Part shown: positions 53,059 through 62,207 of the stretch, one piece after another | Position numbering within the stretch: position 1 is the stretch's first letter | Layout of the letters: every line of letters begins with the position of its first letter | Origin: CAYZQH01 sp050300015 | GTDB lineage: Bacteria; Pseudomonadota; Gammaproteobacteria; Pseudomonadales; Cellvibrionaceae | Assembly: GCA_050300015.1 (NCBI GenBank) | Contig: JBNKWZ010000008.1 | Span: 248,001 to 312,000, forward strand | Reading direction: 5' to 3' | Length of the DNA stretch: 64,000 nucleotides | Made by a program: the position numbers and the translations under genes | The notes under the pieces: model-generated | Seen by the model: only the letters and a program-made list of their open reading frames with translations | Database searches by the model: none | What the model was told of the DNA's origin: nothing

Positions 53059-53088
53059 TGGGGTTGCTTAACTTCTTTTCAACCCCTG
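53059..53088. repeat. hairpin between trxA and ppk
   Basis: GGGGTTG and CAACCCC pair around a 13-nt loop immediately after the ppk stop on the - strand. No clean T-run follows on either strand, so terminator function is uncertain. Confidence 0.4.
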
Positions 53089-53092
53089 TTGT

Positions 53093-55186
53093 TTAGGCCG
53101 TTGAGGAGGGACCGCACAGATTGCGCAACAGCTCCATTTGCGCTGCGGGCGCGTCGCTGTTTACCAACTCATAGAGGCCCTCGGAATTTAGCTCCCAACG
53201 TTGTTTGCCATCTTGCACGTAGAGTTCAAGCTCAGCGAGTATGCGAGCGGCAAGCTCCGGTTGATCTACAGGAAAGGCCACTTCTACTCGACGGTTGAGG
53301 TTGCGCTCCATCAAATCGGCACTCGCGCAATACACCGTGTGCTCGGCATTGGCAAAATAGTAGGCGCGGGTGTGCTCTAAAAAGCGCCCAATGATCGAAT
53401 ACACACGAATGTTATCGCTCACGCCGGGAATGCCGGGGCGCAGGCAACACATGCCTCGAATAATCAAGTCGATACTCACGCCTGCTTGCGACGCCTTGTA
53501 GAGGGCTTGAATCACTTTGGGCTCGGTTAAGCCATTGCACTTCATGATGATGCGCGCAGTTTTACCCTCGGCCAAGGCTTTGACTTCACCGTCGATTAGG
53601 CGAATCAGTTGGCGCTTTAGGGTGAACGGTGCGTGATAGAGTTTGTTCATCTTCTCGGTTTTGCCCATGCCGGTGAGCTGTTGAAAAATGCGGTGCACGT
53701 CTTCGCACAGGGCGGGCTCGGCCGAGAGCAGGGAGTAATCCGAATACAGGTGTGCATTGCCGCTGTGGTAATTGCCGGTACCTAAGTGGCAGTAGCGTTT
53801 TAAGGTATTGTTTTCCCTGCGTACCACCAAAATCATCTTGGCGTGCGTTTTATAACCCACTACGCCGTATACCACTACCGCACCGGCCTCTTGCAGGCGG
53901 CTGGCCAACTCTAAGTTTTCTTCCTCATCAAAGCGTGCGCGCAGCTCCACCACCACCGTTACCTCCGTGCCGCTACGGGCGGCATCAAGCAGGGCATCCA
54001 CAATGGAGGACTCATGGCCAGTGCGATACAAGGTTTGACGAATGGCCACCACGTCTGGGTCTTTGGCCGCTTGGCGCAGCAATTGCACCACGGGTGTAAA
54101 GGATTCCCAAGGGTGCAGCAGCAGATAATCGCGTTTGGAGATGGCGTCAAAAATATTATCTTTGCGGCTAAACCCCTTGGGTTGGCTTGGGGTAAAGGGT
54201 GGGTACAAGAGGTCGGGGCGTCCCACCATGGAGGGTAAACGCATCAACCGCTTGAGGTTGACGGGTCCGTTCACACGGTAAAGATCGTCTTCGGTGAGGC
54301 CGATTTCGTTGAGTAAAAAATCGGTTAAATGTTTGGGGCAGTTTTCCGCTACCTCCAAGCGCACAGCGTTACCAAAGCGCCTGGAATGCAATTCACCTCG
54401 CAGCGTGCGGGCCAAATCTGCGATACCTTCTACGTCCACGTCCAAATCCGCGTTGCGGGTTATGCGAAATTGGTAGCAACCTTTTACCGTCATGCCGGGA
54501 AACAGTTCATCAGCGTGGGCGTGAATCATGGACGATAAAAACACAAACTTCACTTCGCCATCTGCCAGGTCTTCCGGCAGTTCGACAATGCGTGGCAAGG
54601 AGCGGGGCGCGGGAATAACGGCGAGACCAATGTCACGGCCAAAGGCATCTTTGCCATCTAAGGCCACAATAAAATTCAGGCTTTTGTTGACCAACCTGGG
54701 AAAGGGGTGAGCGGGGTCTAAGCCGATAGGGCTGATTACCGGAAACACCTCATCAATCACGTATTGCTTAACCCAGGCTTCTTGTTTGGCATTCCACTGG
54801 CTGCGGCGCAAAAAATGAATGCCTTGTTCTGCCAAGGCAGGAATCAGTACATCGTTGAGAATTTCATACTGTTTTTGTACGGTCTCGTGGGTTAATTCGC
54901 TGATCATTTTCAGGCAAGCGCGAGGATGCAGCCCGTCTAAGCCCGTGACCTCGCGTTCGAAGCGAATGCTTTGCATTAGGCCTGCTACCCGAATTTCAAA
55001 GAATTCATCTAAATTGGAGCTGAAAATCAACAGAAATTTCAGCCGCTCAAGCAGGGGGTGAGTGGTGTCTAAGGCTTGCGAGAGCACTCTCTGGTTAAAC
55101 AGTAAATGCGAAATCTCACGGTTGATGTAGTAACTGGGGTTTTCCAGTCCAAAGTCATGGTGTTCGGTATTGTCGGTTTCTTGCAT
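53093..55186 (-). CDS. ppk1: polyphosphate kinase 1
   Basis: PPK1 makes polyphosphate from ATP. The 697-residue product has the N, head and two phospholipase D-like C-terminal domains. Visible are SSNLDEFFEIRVAG near the N-terminus, the autophosphorylated histidine region GYKTHAKM, and the end motif MERNLNRRVEVAFPV. It stands alone on its strand, with 160 bp before the next gene. Confidence 0.97.
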   Translation of the reverse strand: MQETDNTEHHDFGLENPSYYINREISHLLFNQRVLSQALDTTHPLLERLKFLLIFSSNLDEFFEIRVAGLMQSIRFEREVTGLDGLHPRACLKMISELTHETVQKQYEILNDVLIPALAEQGIHFLRRSQWNAKQEAWVKQYVIDEVFPVISPIGLDPAHPFPRLVNKSLNFIVALDGKDAFGRDIGLAVIPAPRSLPRIVELPEDLADGEVKFVFLSSMIHAHADELFPGMTVKGCYQFRITRNADLDVDVEGIADLARTLRGELHSRRFGNAVRLEVAENCPKHLTDFLLNEIGLTEDDLYRVNGPVNLKRLMRLPSMVGRPDLLYPPFTPSQPKGFSRKDNIFDAISKRDYLLLHPWESFTPVVQLLRQAAKDPDVVAIRQTLYRTGHESSIVDALLDAARSGTEVTVVVELRARFDEEENLELASRLQEAGAVVVYGVVGYKTHAKMILVVRRENNTLKRYCHLGTGNYHSGNAHLYSDYSLLSAEPALCEDVHRIFQQLTGMGKTEKMNKLYHAPFTLKRQLIRLIDGEVKALAEGKTARIIMKCNGLTEPKVIQALYKASQAGVSIDLIIRGMCCLRPGIPGVSDNIRVYSIIGRFLEHTRAYYFANAEHTVYCASADLMERNLNRRVEVAFPVDQPELAARILAELELYVQDGKQRWELNSEGLYELVNSDAPAAQMELLRNLCGPSSTA

Positions 55187-55346
55187 AGTTTAATAGTCGT
55201 TGGCGCGGGGCCTCTGGGCTCGCGTATCGGTCAAAAGCGCGTTTTACTCACTATAGTAGATGGGTATTTAAGCGCCACGTTTTATGTCTTCACTCTCTAT
55301 TAGTGTATGAAATAATTATGACAGCGATATGATCTTGGACCGGCCT

Positions 55347-55697
55347 TTACGAGAGAATGGGTGTTTGCGCAGGCTCTAGGGCGGCACGCAACTGTGCGAG
55401 CGTGACGGGTTTGCTTAAATATTGGTCCATGCCTGCGCTGAATACGCGTTTTTGATATTCGCTTTCCACATGGGCTGTTAGCGCTATGATACGTGTTCTC
55501 GGCTGTTGATGCTCATCTTCCCATGCGCGAATGCGCTTAGTGGCTTGGCAGCCATCGAGCTCTGGTATTTCGCAATCCATCAATAGGACATCAAAGGTTT
55601 GGTTTGTGGCGAGCACAACGGCTTCTTTCCCATTTAGAGCAAATTGCGGGATGATCTGACTGCCGAAACAGCTTTCATTGTCACTGTGCTGGCGCAC
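55347..55697 (-). pseudogene. truncated response-regulator receiver domain
   Basis: The frame encodes the last two thirds of a receiver domain: the phospho-acceptor Asp in LLMDCEIPELDG, Thr in IIALTAH and Lys in YLSKPV are present. The first strand, with the acidic pair that binds Mg2+, is missing; the sequence before FALNGKEAV is unrelated. Upstream the frame runs into the end of hemW, so only an internal GTG near 55697 could serve as start. It is most likely the remnant of a hybrid sensor kinase or regulator. A short expressed protein cannot be ruled out. Confidence 0.7.
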
Positions 55698-55702
55698 ACG
55701 GC

Positions 55703-56857
55703 TTAGGTGGAATTCGATGCCTCTTGCAACTGTGTTAGCACACTGTTCAAAAACCGGAATCCAAATTCTGTGGTTTGTACACGTCGAATGGGGGAGACCA
55801 ACAGGCCTTGGCTGTGTAGGGGTTCCAGTGCCTCGCGTAACAGCTCCCAATTTAATTGCGTTCGCTCAAGAAATGTCTCAACGCTGACACCCTCCACCAG
55901 GCGCAGGGCGTTCATCATAAACTCCACCAGCTGTTCGCTTTCTGGGACAATCTTTTGCCCGGCGCTGTAGGGTTTGTCGCGAGCGAGATAGTCACTGGGT
56001 TGACGAGTTTTCCAGTATCGATGGACACTGCGGTCGGCCAGCGTGATTTTACCATGCGCCCCTGCGCCAATGGCCAAGTAATCTCCAAACGTCCAATAGT
56101 TTAGGTTGTGGCGTGCTTGTTTTCCCGCTTTGGCAAAAGCCGATACCTCATATTGGGAATAATTCGCATGTGCGAGGCACGCAAGTCCGTGCTCAAAAAT
56201 ACTATCTAAGGTGTCGTCATCGGGCAGAGTGGGGGGGGCAGAATAAAAAACTGTATTGGGTTCGATCGTTAATTGATACCAAGAAATATGCTCAGGTGCC
56301 AAGGCAATGGCCGTACGAAGGTCGTCCATGGCCTGCTCTGTTGTTTGGTTGGGTAGGCCGTGCATTAAATCCAGGTTAATGTTGTTAAATCCCGCGTCTC
56401 GCGCAGCGCGAAAAGTGTGTAAGGCGTTCTCGGTCGAATGAATTCGTCCGAGGGATTCCAAGTGCTGTGGATGAAAACTCTGCACGCCAATGGACAAACG
56501 GTTAATTCCCGCCTTAAAAAACCCCTCAAGGTTGGTGTGCTCCGTAGCACCGGGGTTGGCTTCCAATGTGATTTCGGCGGCATCTGCCAGCCCGAGGTAT
56601 TGATCAACAGCCGCTAAAATACGTTGGAAGCTCTCTGGCTTAAATAAACTGGGCGTCCCTCCGCCAAAAAACACACTTTGAATACTTCGCCCCTGTTGCC
56701 AATGGGCATCTTGTTGAAGGTCTTCGATTAAAGCCGTGACGTAGTCTTGCTCTGGCAGGGTTTTGGTCTCATGAGAATTGAAGTCGCAATAGGGACATTT
56801 GCGAATGCACCAGGGAATATGAACGTAAAGGCTTAAAGGTGGGAGGGGTGCGCTCAT
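55703..56857 (-). CDS. hemW: radical SAM heme chaperone HemW
   Basis: HemW binds heme and inserts it into respiratory enzymes; it was long annotated as an oxygen-independent coproporphyrinogen oxidase. The 384-residue product has the CxxxCxxC cluster motif with Cys17, Cys21 and Cys24 (WCIRKCPYCDFNSH), FFGGGTPSL and GVQSFHPQHLESLGRIH. The ATG overlaps the rdgB stop (ATGA). It ends the yggS-to-hemW run. Confidence 0.95.
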   Translation of the reverse strand: MSAPLPPLSLYVHIPWCIRKCPYCDFNSHETKTLPEQDYVTALIEDLQQDAHWQQGRSIQSVFFGGGTPSLFKPESFQRILAAVDQYLGLADAAEITLEANPGATEHTNLEGFFKAGINRLSIGVQSFHPQHLESLGRIHSTENALHTFRAARDAGFNNINLDLMHGLPNQTTEQAMDDLRTAIALAPEHISWYQLTIEPNTVFYSAPPTLPDDDTLDSIFEHGLACLAHANYSQYEVSAFAKAGKQARHNLNYWTFGDYLAIGAGAHGKITLADRSVHRYWKTRQPSDYLARDKPYSAGQKIVPESEQLVEFMMNALRLVEGVSVETFLERTQLNWELLREALEPLHSQGLLVSPIRRVQTTEFGFRFLNSVLTQLQEASNST

Positions 56858-57453
56858 TGAGAATGGTGTTGTAAGGCTTGCAATAGCTGCTGCATGGCCT
56901 TGCCCCGGTGGCTAATGGTATTTTTGTGGGCCTTGTCCAATTGTGCCGCCGTACAGTTTTGTTCGGGCAGCCAAAACAAAGGGTCGTAGCCAAACCCTCC
57001 AACGCCTTGTGGCGCGTGAAGAATACGCCCCTCCCAGGAGGCCTGACAAATAATCGGGGTTGGGTCTTTGGCGTGGCGTAAAAACACCAATAAACACTGG
57101 TAGCGGGCCGTGCGTTGTTCATCCGGTACATTGGCCAAATCGCGCAACAGTTTGGCATTGTTGTCAGCATCGGTGGCATTGGGCCCAGCGTAACGTGCAC
57201 TGTAAATACTGGGTGCGCCTTTAAGCGCATCCACTTCTATGCCCGAGTCGTCGGCGAGCGCAGGTAGGCCTGTGTGCGATGCCGCGTGACGCGCTTTTAA
57301 CAAAGCGTTTTCTACAAAAGTGAGCCCGGTTTCTTCCACGGCTTCCAAAGCGAAGTTGGATTGGGGCTTTACGTCAAACCCCACCTCTTTTAACAGAACC
57401 TGAAACTCTCTGACCTTCCCGGCGTTGTTACTGGCTAAAACGAGTGTCCGCAT
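56854..57453 (-). CDS. rdgB: XTP/dITP diphosphatase (RdgB/HAM1)
   Basis: The enzyme removes non-canonical purine nucleotides such as XTP and dITP. The 199-residue product begins TLVLASNNAGK and has ADDSGIEVDAL, GFGYDPLFW and SHRGKAM, the full set of HAM1 motifs. Its ATG overlaps the stop of the previous gene and its own stop overlaps hemW, so translation is coupled on both sides. Confidence 0.96.
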   Translation of the reverse strand: MRTLVLASNNAGKVREFQVLLKEVGFDVKPQSNFALEAVEETGLTFVENALLKARHAASHTGLPALADDSGIEVDALKGAPSIYSARYAGPNATDADNNAKLLRDLANVPDEQRTARYQCLLVFLRHAKDPTPIICQASWEGRILHAPQGVGGFGYDPLFWLPEQNCTAAQLDKAHKNTISHRGKAMQQLLQALQHHSQ

Positions 57454-57890
57454 CAGTTTTCTATGTACAGTTTGCGTGTGAATTTAACTTGGTAGGGGTC
57501 ACCGTCGATGACCAGGTCTACCGTGAAATGAAATAACTCTTCATTGGTATGCCGTAGTGCGGCGATGTAGTACACAGCACCCGGCTCTTCAATCGTTTTA
57601 AATGGCAGGGTTTTGCTTTGTTGAATCAGATTTTTAGCCGTGCCAGATACCTCGGCGGCCACCGTTTCGCCCTTGCGGTTATCGATGATGGACACGTTGA
57701 CCAGGGCTTGATCTTTGGCGCGCACCAATTGGTGAATGCTGGCGATGTCCGGTTGGATCATCAGGCTGTTAAAGGTGGTGTATTGAATGGTGTAATGGCC
57801 AATGGTGGTGCTATTGTCCGCCACATAGGTGGCTTGCTGGGTGTTTGCGTGTGCAGCCCAAGCCACTGCCCAAATGAGAATGACGCGCAT
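57453..57890 (-). CDS. DUF4426 periplasmic protein
   Basis: From ATG 57890 the product has 145 residues with a signal peptide (about 1-18, ending in a WAAHA-type site). The mature beta-rich domain has the DUF4426 pattern (YVADNSTTIGHYTIQYTTFNS). Genes of this type commonly lie between metW and rdgB in gammaproteobacteria, as here. The function is unknown. The frame extends to 58052 but there overlaps metW. Confidence 0.88.
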   Translation of the reverse strand: MRVILIWAVAWAAHANTQQATYVADNSTTIGHYTIQYTTFNSLMIQPDIASIHQLVRAKDQALVNVSIIDNRKGETVAAEVSGTAKNLIQQSKTLPFKTIEEPGAVYYIAALRHTNEELFHFTVDLVIDGDPYQVKFTRKLYIEN

Positions 57891-57925
57891 GAAAGTGGTC
57901 AAGGTTTTACACTCCAACGGTGGGA

Positions 57926-58516
57926 TTATTTCCGCACCCGAAAAATACCTGTCTCTCCGAGCAGGTTGGGGTTTAAACGTTGCAGCCATTGTGCGGGTTG
58001 CTGCGAGCTTGCCACCGCTTTGTCCAAGATGGTGAGCTGCATTTGACGGCACAGCGTTTCAAAATCCGCAAAGGTGCAAAAGTGGATGTTGGGCGTATCG
58101 TACCACTCGTAGGGCAATATGTCAGAGACTGGCATCCGCCCTTTAAACATCAAGTGAAAGCGCGCGCGCCAGTGGCCAAAATTGGGGATGGTCACCACAC
58201 ACTCGTGCCCCACGCGCAGCATGTCAGCTAAGGTCTTATCAGGGCGGCGCATGGTCTGTAGGGTTTGCGACATAATGACCGTATCAAAGCTGCCGTCGGT
58301 AAAATTACCTAAGCCATCATTAAGGTTTTGCTCTATCACATTTACGCCTTTGGCTACGGATGCCAAAATGCCTTCTTCGCTAATTTCTAAACCGTAGGCC
58401 TGGACGTTTTTAGTGTCCATCAAGTGCTTGAGTAAGGTGCCATCGCCACAGCCTAAATCCAGTACACGGGCATTTTGCGGTATCCATTGGTCTATTACCC
58501 GGTGATCAATACGCAT
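57926..58516 (-). CDS. metW: MetW, methyltransferase-like partner of MetX
   Basis: MetW associates with MetX in homoserine acylation. From the ATG at 58516 the product has 196 residues with a SAM-type motif VLDLGCGDGTLL and QTLQTMRRPDK. Its ATG overlaps the metX TAA stop (TAATG), so the two are translationally coupled. Confidence 0.95.
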   Translation of the reverse strand: MRIDHRVIDQWIPQNARVLDLGCGDGTLLKHLMDTKNVQAYGLEISEEGILASVAKGVNVIEQNLNDGLGNFTDGSFDTVIMSQTLQTMRRPDKTLADMLRVGHECVVTIPNFGHWRARFHLMFKGRMPVSDILPYEWYDTPNIHFCTFADFETLCRQMQLTILDKAVASSQQPAQWLQRLNPNLLGETGIFRVRK

Positions 58517-59658
58517 TAAACTTCTACCCCTTGCAGATAGGTCCAAAGCAACTGTTTATAACGCGGCTGATTGGGGATCAAGAAGGCATCGTGTCCCCAG
58601 CTGGATTCTATTTCGGCGTAGGTCGTCGGACGGTTGGCATGCATCAGCGCGTCAACGATCTCGTGGGATCGCTCCGGTGCAAAACGCCAATCGGAAGTGA
58701 AAGAGATCACCAAAAAACGACATTGTGATTGCTGAAAAGCCCGTACCGGGTCGTGGTTAAAATCTCGCGCCAAATCAAAATAATCCAACGCGCGCGTCAT
58801 TAAAATATAAGTGTTAGCGTCAAAGTTTTTAGAGAACCGGCTGCCTTGGTAGCGCAGGTAACTTTCTATTTGAAATTCAACCGGCTCTTCCACACCTGTG
58901 TCAAAGGTCCCGGAGCGCAGTTCACGGCCAAACTTTTCGCCCATGCCTTGGTGTGAAAGGTAGGTAATATGGCCGATCATGCGGGCGATGGACAAGCCTT
59001 GCTCGGGTTGCTGGTTTTGGGCCAGATAATGCCCGTCGGCAAAGCCCGGGTCTGAGATGATGGCTTGCCTGGCAATTTCGTTAAAGGCAATGTTTTGCGC
59101 CGTGAGTTTCATGGCCGAGGCAATCACCACACAATGACGCAGCTTGTCGGGAAACTGAATGGCCCAACGCATGGCCTGCATGCCGCCCAGGCTACCGCCC
59201 ACCACTGCCGCCCACTGGTCTATGCCAAGTCGCTGCATCAGCAGTGCCTGGGTAGAGACCCAATCGCGTACCCGTAAACTCGGAAAGTCCGCACCCCAGG
59301 GCTTGCCGGATTCGGGGTTGAGGCTGGTGGGGCCGGTGCTGCCGTGACAGCCGCCGATATTGTTGCAGCTGACCACAAAAAAACGATTGGTATCAATCGC
59401 TTTGCCTGGGCCAATATAGGCATCCCACCAGCCGGGCTTGGTCTCTCCTGAGTGGTATCCCGCCGCGTGGTGATGCCCCGACAAGGCGTGACAAATCAAA
59501 ATGGCGTTGCTTTTGGCAGCATTGAGGGTGCCGTAGGTTTCTACCATTAACTCAAAACCGGGCAGTACCCGCCCGTTGGCCAAGGTAATAGGCTCGTCAA
59601 AACGTACGCACTCGGGGGCGACGACTCCAACCGATTGTTCATCAACGGATTGCGTCAC
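58516..59658 (-). CDS. metX: homoserine O-acyltransferase (MetX)
   Basis: MetX acylates homoserine at the start of methionine synthesis; members paired with MetW are often succinyltransferases, but I cannot tell acetyl from succinyl here. The 380-residue alpha/beta hydrolase shows the oxyanion region NAILICHALSGHHH, nucleophile elbow GGSLGGMQ, and C-terminal His in SWGHDAF. I chose the GTG at 59658, one base after the yggT stop; the frame up to 59736 would overlap yggT. Confidence 0.94.
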   Translation of the reverse strand: MTQSVDEQSVGVVAPECVRFDEPITLANGRVLPGFELMVETYGTLNAAKSNAILICHALSGHHHAAGYHSGETKPGWWDAYIGPGKAIDTNRFFVVSCNNIGGCHGSTGPTSLNPESGKPWGADFPSLRVRDWVSTQALLMQRLGIDQWAAVVGGSLGGMQAMRWAIQFPDKLRHCVVIASAMKLTAQNIAFNEIARQAIISDPGFADGHYLAQNQQPEQGLSIARMIGHITYLSHQGMGEKFGRELRSGTFDTGVEEPVEFQIESYLRYQGSRFSKNFDANTYILMTRALDYFDLARDFNHDPVRAFQQSQCRFLVISFTSDWRFAPERSHEIVDALMHANRPTTYAEIESSWGHDAFLIPNQPRYKQLLWTYLQGVEV

Positions 59659-59659
59659 C

Positions 59660-60250
59660 TTAGGCGTAACCCACCAATAAATTAAACGGCGTTTGTAAGT
59701 TTTGACCAATGCCGTATACCGCGATGCGTAACACATACAGGGCTATACCGGCGAAGAACAGCGAGAAATCGAGGCCGCCCATAGGTGGGATAAACTTGCG
59801 TATGGGGGCGAGCAACGGCTCCAATAACTGTTGCACCAATACAATCACGGGGTTGCGACTGTAGGGCGCTAAAAAGCTGGTGATAAACAACACAAAGCCC
59901 GCAAAAATATAGAGCGTAATAATATTCAGCGACACCCCGATCAGTGACCACGCCAACATCAAGTGCGGGGGTATTAAGCCGGCCCCCATCACAAACAAAA
60001 TGACTTGCATCACCAGCCAGTGGAACACAACGGCCAACAGCACCGAGGCCAAGTCCACGCCCCAAAGCCCCGGAATAATGCGACGCAGTGGCACCACCAG
60101 TGGGTTGGTGAGTTTGACCAAGGTTTGCGAAACGGGGTTGTAAAAATCTGCGCGTGCACTTTGCAATAAAAAGCGCAAGAGAATGATGCTGAGATACAGC
60201 CCGCCAAACACACGGATTAGGAATACCAATATTTCAATCAATGTGGACAT
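59660..60250 (-). CDS. yggT: YggT family membrane protein
   Basis: From ATG 60250 the product has 196 residues and two YggT repeats of two helices each, with the paired motifs NPLVVPLRRIIPG and EPLLAPIRKFIPP. YggT proteins are linked to ion homeostasis and envelope function, without a settled mechanism. The gene lies between proC and metX, as in many gammaproteobacteria. Confidence 0.95.
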   Translation of the reverse strand: MSTLIEILVFLIRVFGGLYLSIILLRFLLQSARADFYNPVSQTLVKLTNPLVVPLRRIIPGLWGVDLASVLLAVVFHWLVMQVILFVMGAGLIPPHLMLAWSLIGVSLNIITLYIFAGFVLFITSFLAPYSRNPVIVLVQQLLEPLLAPIRKFIPPMGGLDFSLFFAGIALYVLRIAVYGIGQNLQTPFNLLVGYA

Positions 60251-60303
60251 GCTCGGTCCTTTACTTTTGCTTATTTTGTTGGGTTGTTCTTGGGCCCAAG
60301 GGC

Positions 60304-61119
60304 TTAACTGCCCATGTCTTTCGCCATTGTTTGAGCGCGATGGTGACATGCGGCCATGGCTTTGGCTACCGTTTGACGAAAACCGTTGGCCTCAAAACTC
60401 AAAATGGCTTGTTCCGTGGTGCCCCCGGGGGACGTGACGTTGCGGCGCAAATGAGTCAAATCCAGCTCGCTTTGACCGGCGAGCTTGGCTGCTCCAGCAG
60501 CCGTTTGAACGGCCAGGGCCTTGGCCGTATCGGCATCCAAGCCCTGTTGGGTGGCGGCATCCACCATGGCCTCCAGCATCAAAAAAAAGTAGGCCGGTCC
60601 GCTACCGGATACGGCGGTGACTGCATCGATCAAGGCTTCGGTGTCCACCCAGTGCACAGTGCCTACCGCCTTTAATACCGTTTCCGCCTGTGCTTTTTGC
60701 GCGTCACTCACATGGTCGCTCGCATACAGACCGCTGGCACCCATTTGCACCAGTGCGGGCGTATTGGGCATGCAGCGCACCAGAGCGGTCTTGGCCCCCA
60801 GCCACTGGGCGAGGCTTGCACAGGGTATGCCTGCCGCGATGGAAATCACCAATGTGCCTTCGCGCAAGTGCGGCGCGAGCTCCATACAGACCGCTTTCAT
60901 CACCTGCGGTTTCACCGCCAACACCAATACATCGGCTACGTCGGTCGCCGCTGGGTTACTTGAGCGTGATTGGACGCCCGTACGCGCGCAAAGTGCCGCT
61001 AAGGTTTCTGAGTTGTGGTCCGTGGCGAAAATGGTGCTCGGTGCAACCCCCTGTTCAACCAGGCCGCCAATGATGCTGCCGGCCATGTTGCCGGCGCCAA
61101 TAAACACAATATTGGTCAA
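60304..61119 (-). CDS. proC: pyrroline-5-carboxylate reductase
   Basis: ProC makes proline from pyrroline-5-carboxylate with NAD(P)H. The 271-residue product has the Rossmann start FIGAGNMA, VLAVKPQ, MPNTPA, and the C-terminal signature with SGSGPAY and TSPGGTTEQA. Length is normal. It lies 121 bp after yggS. Confidence 0.97.
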   Translation of the reverse strand: MTNIVFIGAGNMAGSIIGGLVEQGVAPSTIFATDHNSETLAALCARTGVQSRSSNPAATDVADVLVLAVKPQVMKAVCMELAPHLREGTLVISIAAGIPCASLAQWLGAKTALVRCMPNTPALVQMGASGLYASDHVSDAQKAQAETVLKAVGTVHWVDTEALIDAVTAVSGSGPAYFFLMLEAMVDAATQQGLDADTAKALAVQTAAGAAKLAGQSELDLTHLRRNVTSPGGTTEQAILSFEANGFRQTVAKAMAACHHRAQTMAKDMGS

Positions 61120-61240
61120 AAGGTGCTCCTTAAACGTAGATGCCTTAGCCGCAGGCCAATTGTTGGTGGGGTGCCCGCCTTAGCTGCGGTAATTAACTTA
61201 GAGCCGAATGGCGCTGTAAATTAGGGCGATTATACCTGGT

Positions 61241-61924
61241 TTAATTGGAGCGTTGGCGCGGGCCGAAAAGGGCGGTTCCAATCCGCACCATGGTGGCGCC
61301 GGCTTCAATGGCCTGGGGCATATCCGCACTCATGCCCATGGACAAGGTATCCATGGGGGCTGCAAGCGTGGTATTCACTTGAGTTTTCAAAGCCGCCAGT
61401 GCCGCAAAGGGTGCAATACCCGTATTAGGGGCAGGAATGGCCATTAAGCCGCGCAATTGTAATCTGGGTAGCTCGCCAATGGCGGTGCAAAGGGCGGCAG
61501 CATCATTTGGGTGGCAGCCGGATTTACTGGGCTGATTGTCAATGTTCACTTGCACGCACACCTGTAAAGGAGGGAGGTTCTCCGGGCGCTGGTCGTTCAA
61601 GCGTTTTGCCACCTTTAAGCGGTCCACGCTGTGAGCCCAATCAAAGTGCTCGGCAATGGCCTGGGTTTTATTGCTCTGAATGGGGCCAATGAAGTGCCAG
61701 GTGATGGCGAGGTCATCCAGAGCGTGGATTTTTTCCAAGGCCTCTTGCAGGTAGTTTTCCCCAAAATGACGCAGTCCACAGTCGAAGGCACTGCGAATGG
61801 CGGTAGCTGGCTGCGTTTTGCTAACGGCCATCAGCGTGATGTTTTCCAGTGGCCTGCCGCTGTTTTCGGCACAGTTTTGGAGGTTTAGCTGGACTTTGCG
61901 AACATTTTCAGCAATTGAGGGCAT
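61241..61924 (-). CDS. yggS: PLP homeostasis protein YggS
   Basis: This single-domain PLP-binding barrel keeps free PLP and related amino acid pools in balance. The 227-residue product has the cofactor lysine in AVSKTQP, the segment HFIGPIQSNK and SMGMSADM with phosphate-binding GA(T)MVRIGTALFG. It is the first gene of the yggS-proC-yggT-metXW run and divergent from pilT. Confidence 0.96.
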   Translation of the reverse strand: MPSIAENVRKVQLNLQNCAENSGRPLENITLMAVSKTQPATAIRSAFDCGLRHFGENYLQEALEKIHALDDLAITWHFIGPIQSNKTQAIAEHFDWAHSVDRLKVAKRLNDQRPENLPPLQVCVQVNIDNQPSKSGCHPNDAAALCTAIGELPRLQLRGLMAIPAPNTGIAPFAALAALKTQVNTTLAAPMDTLSMGMSADMPQAIEAGATMVRIGTALFGPRQRSN

Positions 61925-62207
61925 AGTTTGTCTTTTCTTCCCGCCTGTGAGCGGGCATTATATCGACGCTTTCCTCACTTTGTAGCTTGGCGTACAAACC
62001 CGAGCTAAGATGCAGGGGTGACCGGTGAGGTGAAAGGGCCATGACAACACGTTTTCGGGGTCAGCCAGTGAAGATGCTCGTGCTCGAGGCATAATTATAA
62101 GATCGCGGGCCATCACCCAGAATGTGCCAGATGCTTCATAACCGGTTAGAATAAGTTCAAACAGCAATAATCAGAGGGCCAACCCCCAGAATTACAGAAG
62201 GTCTACT

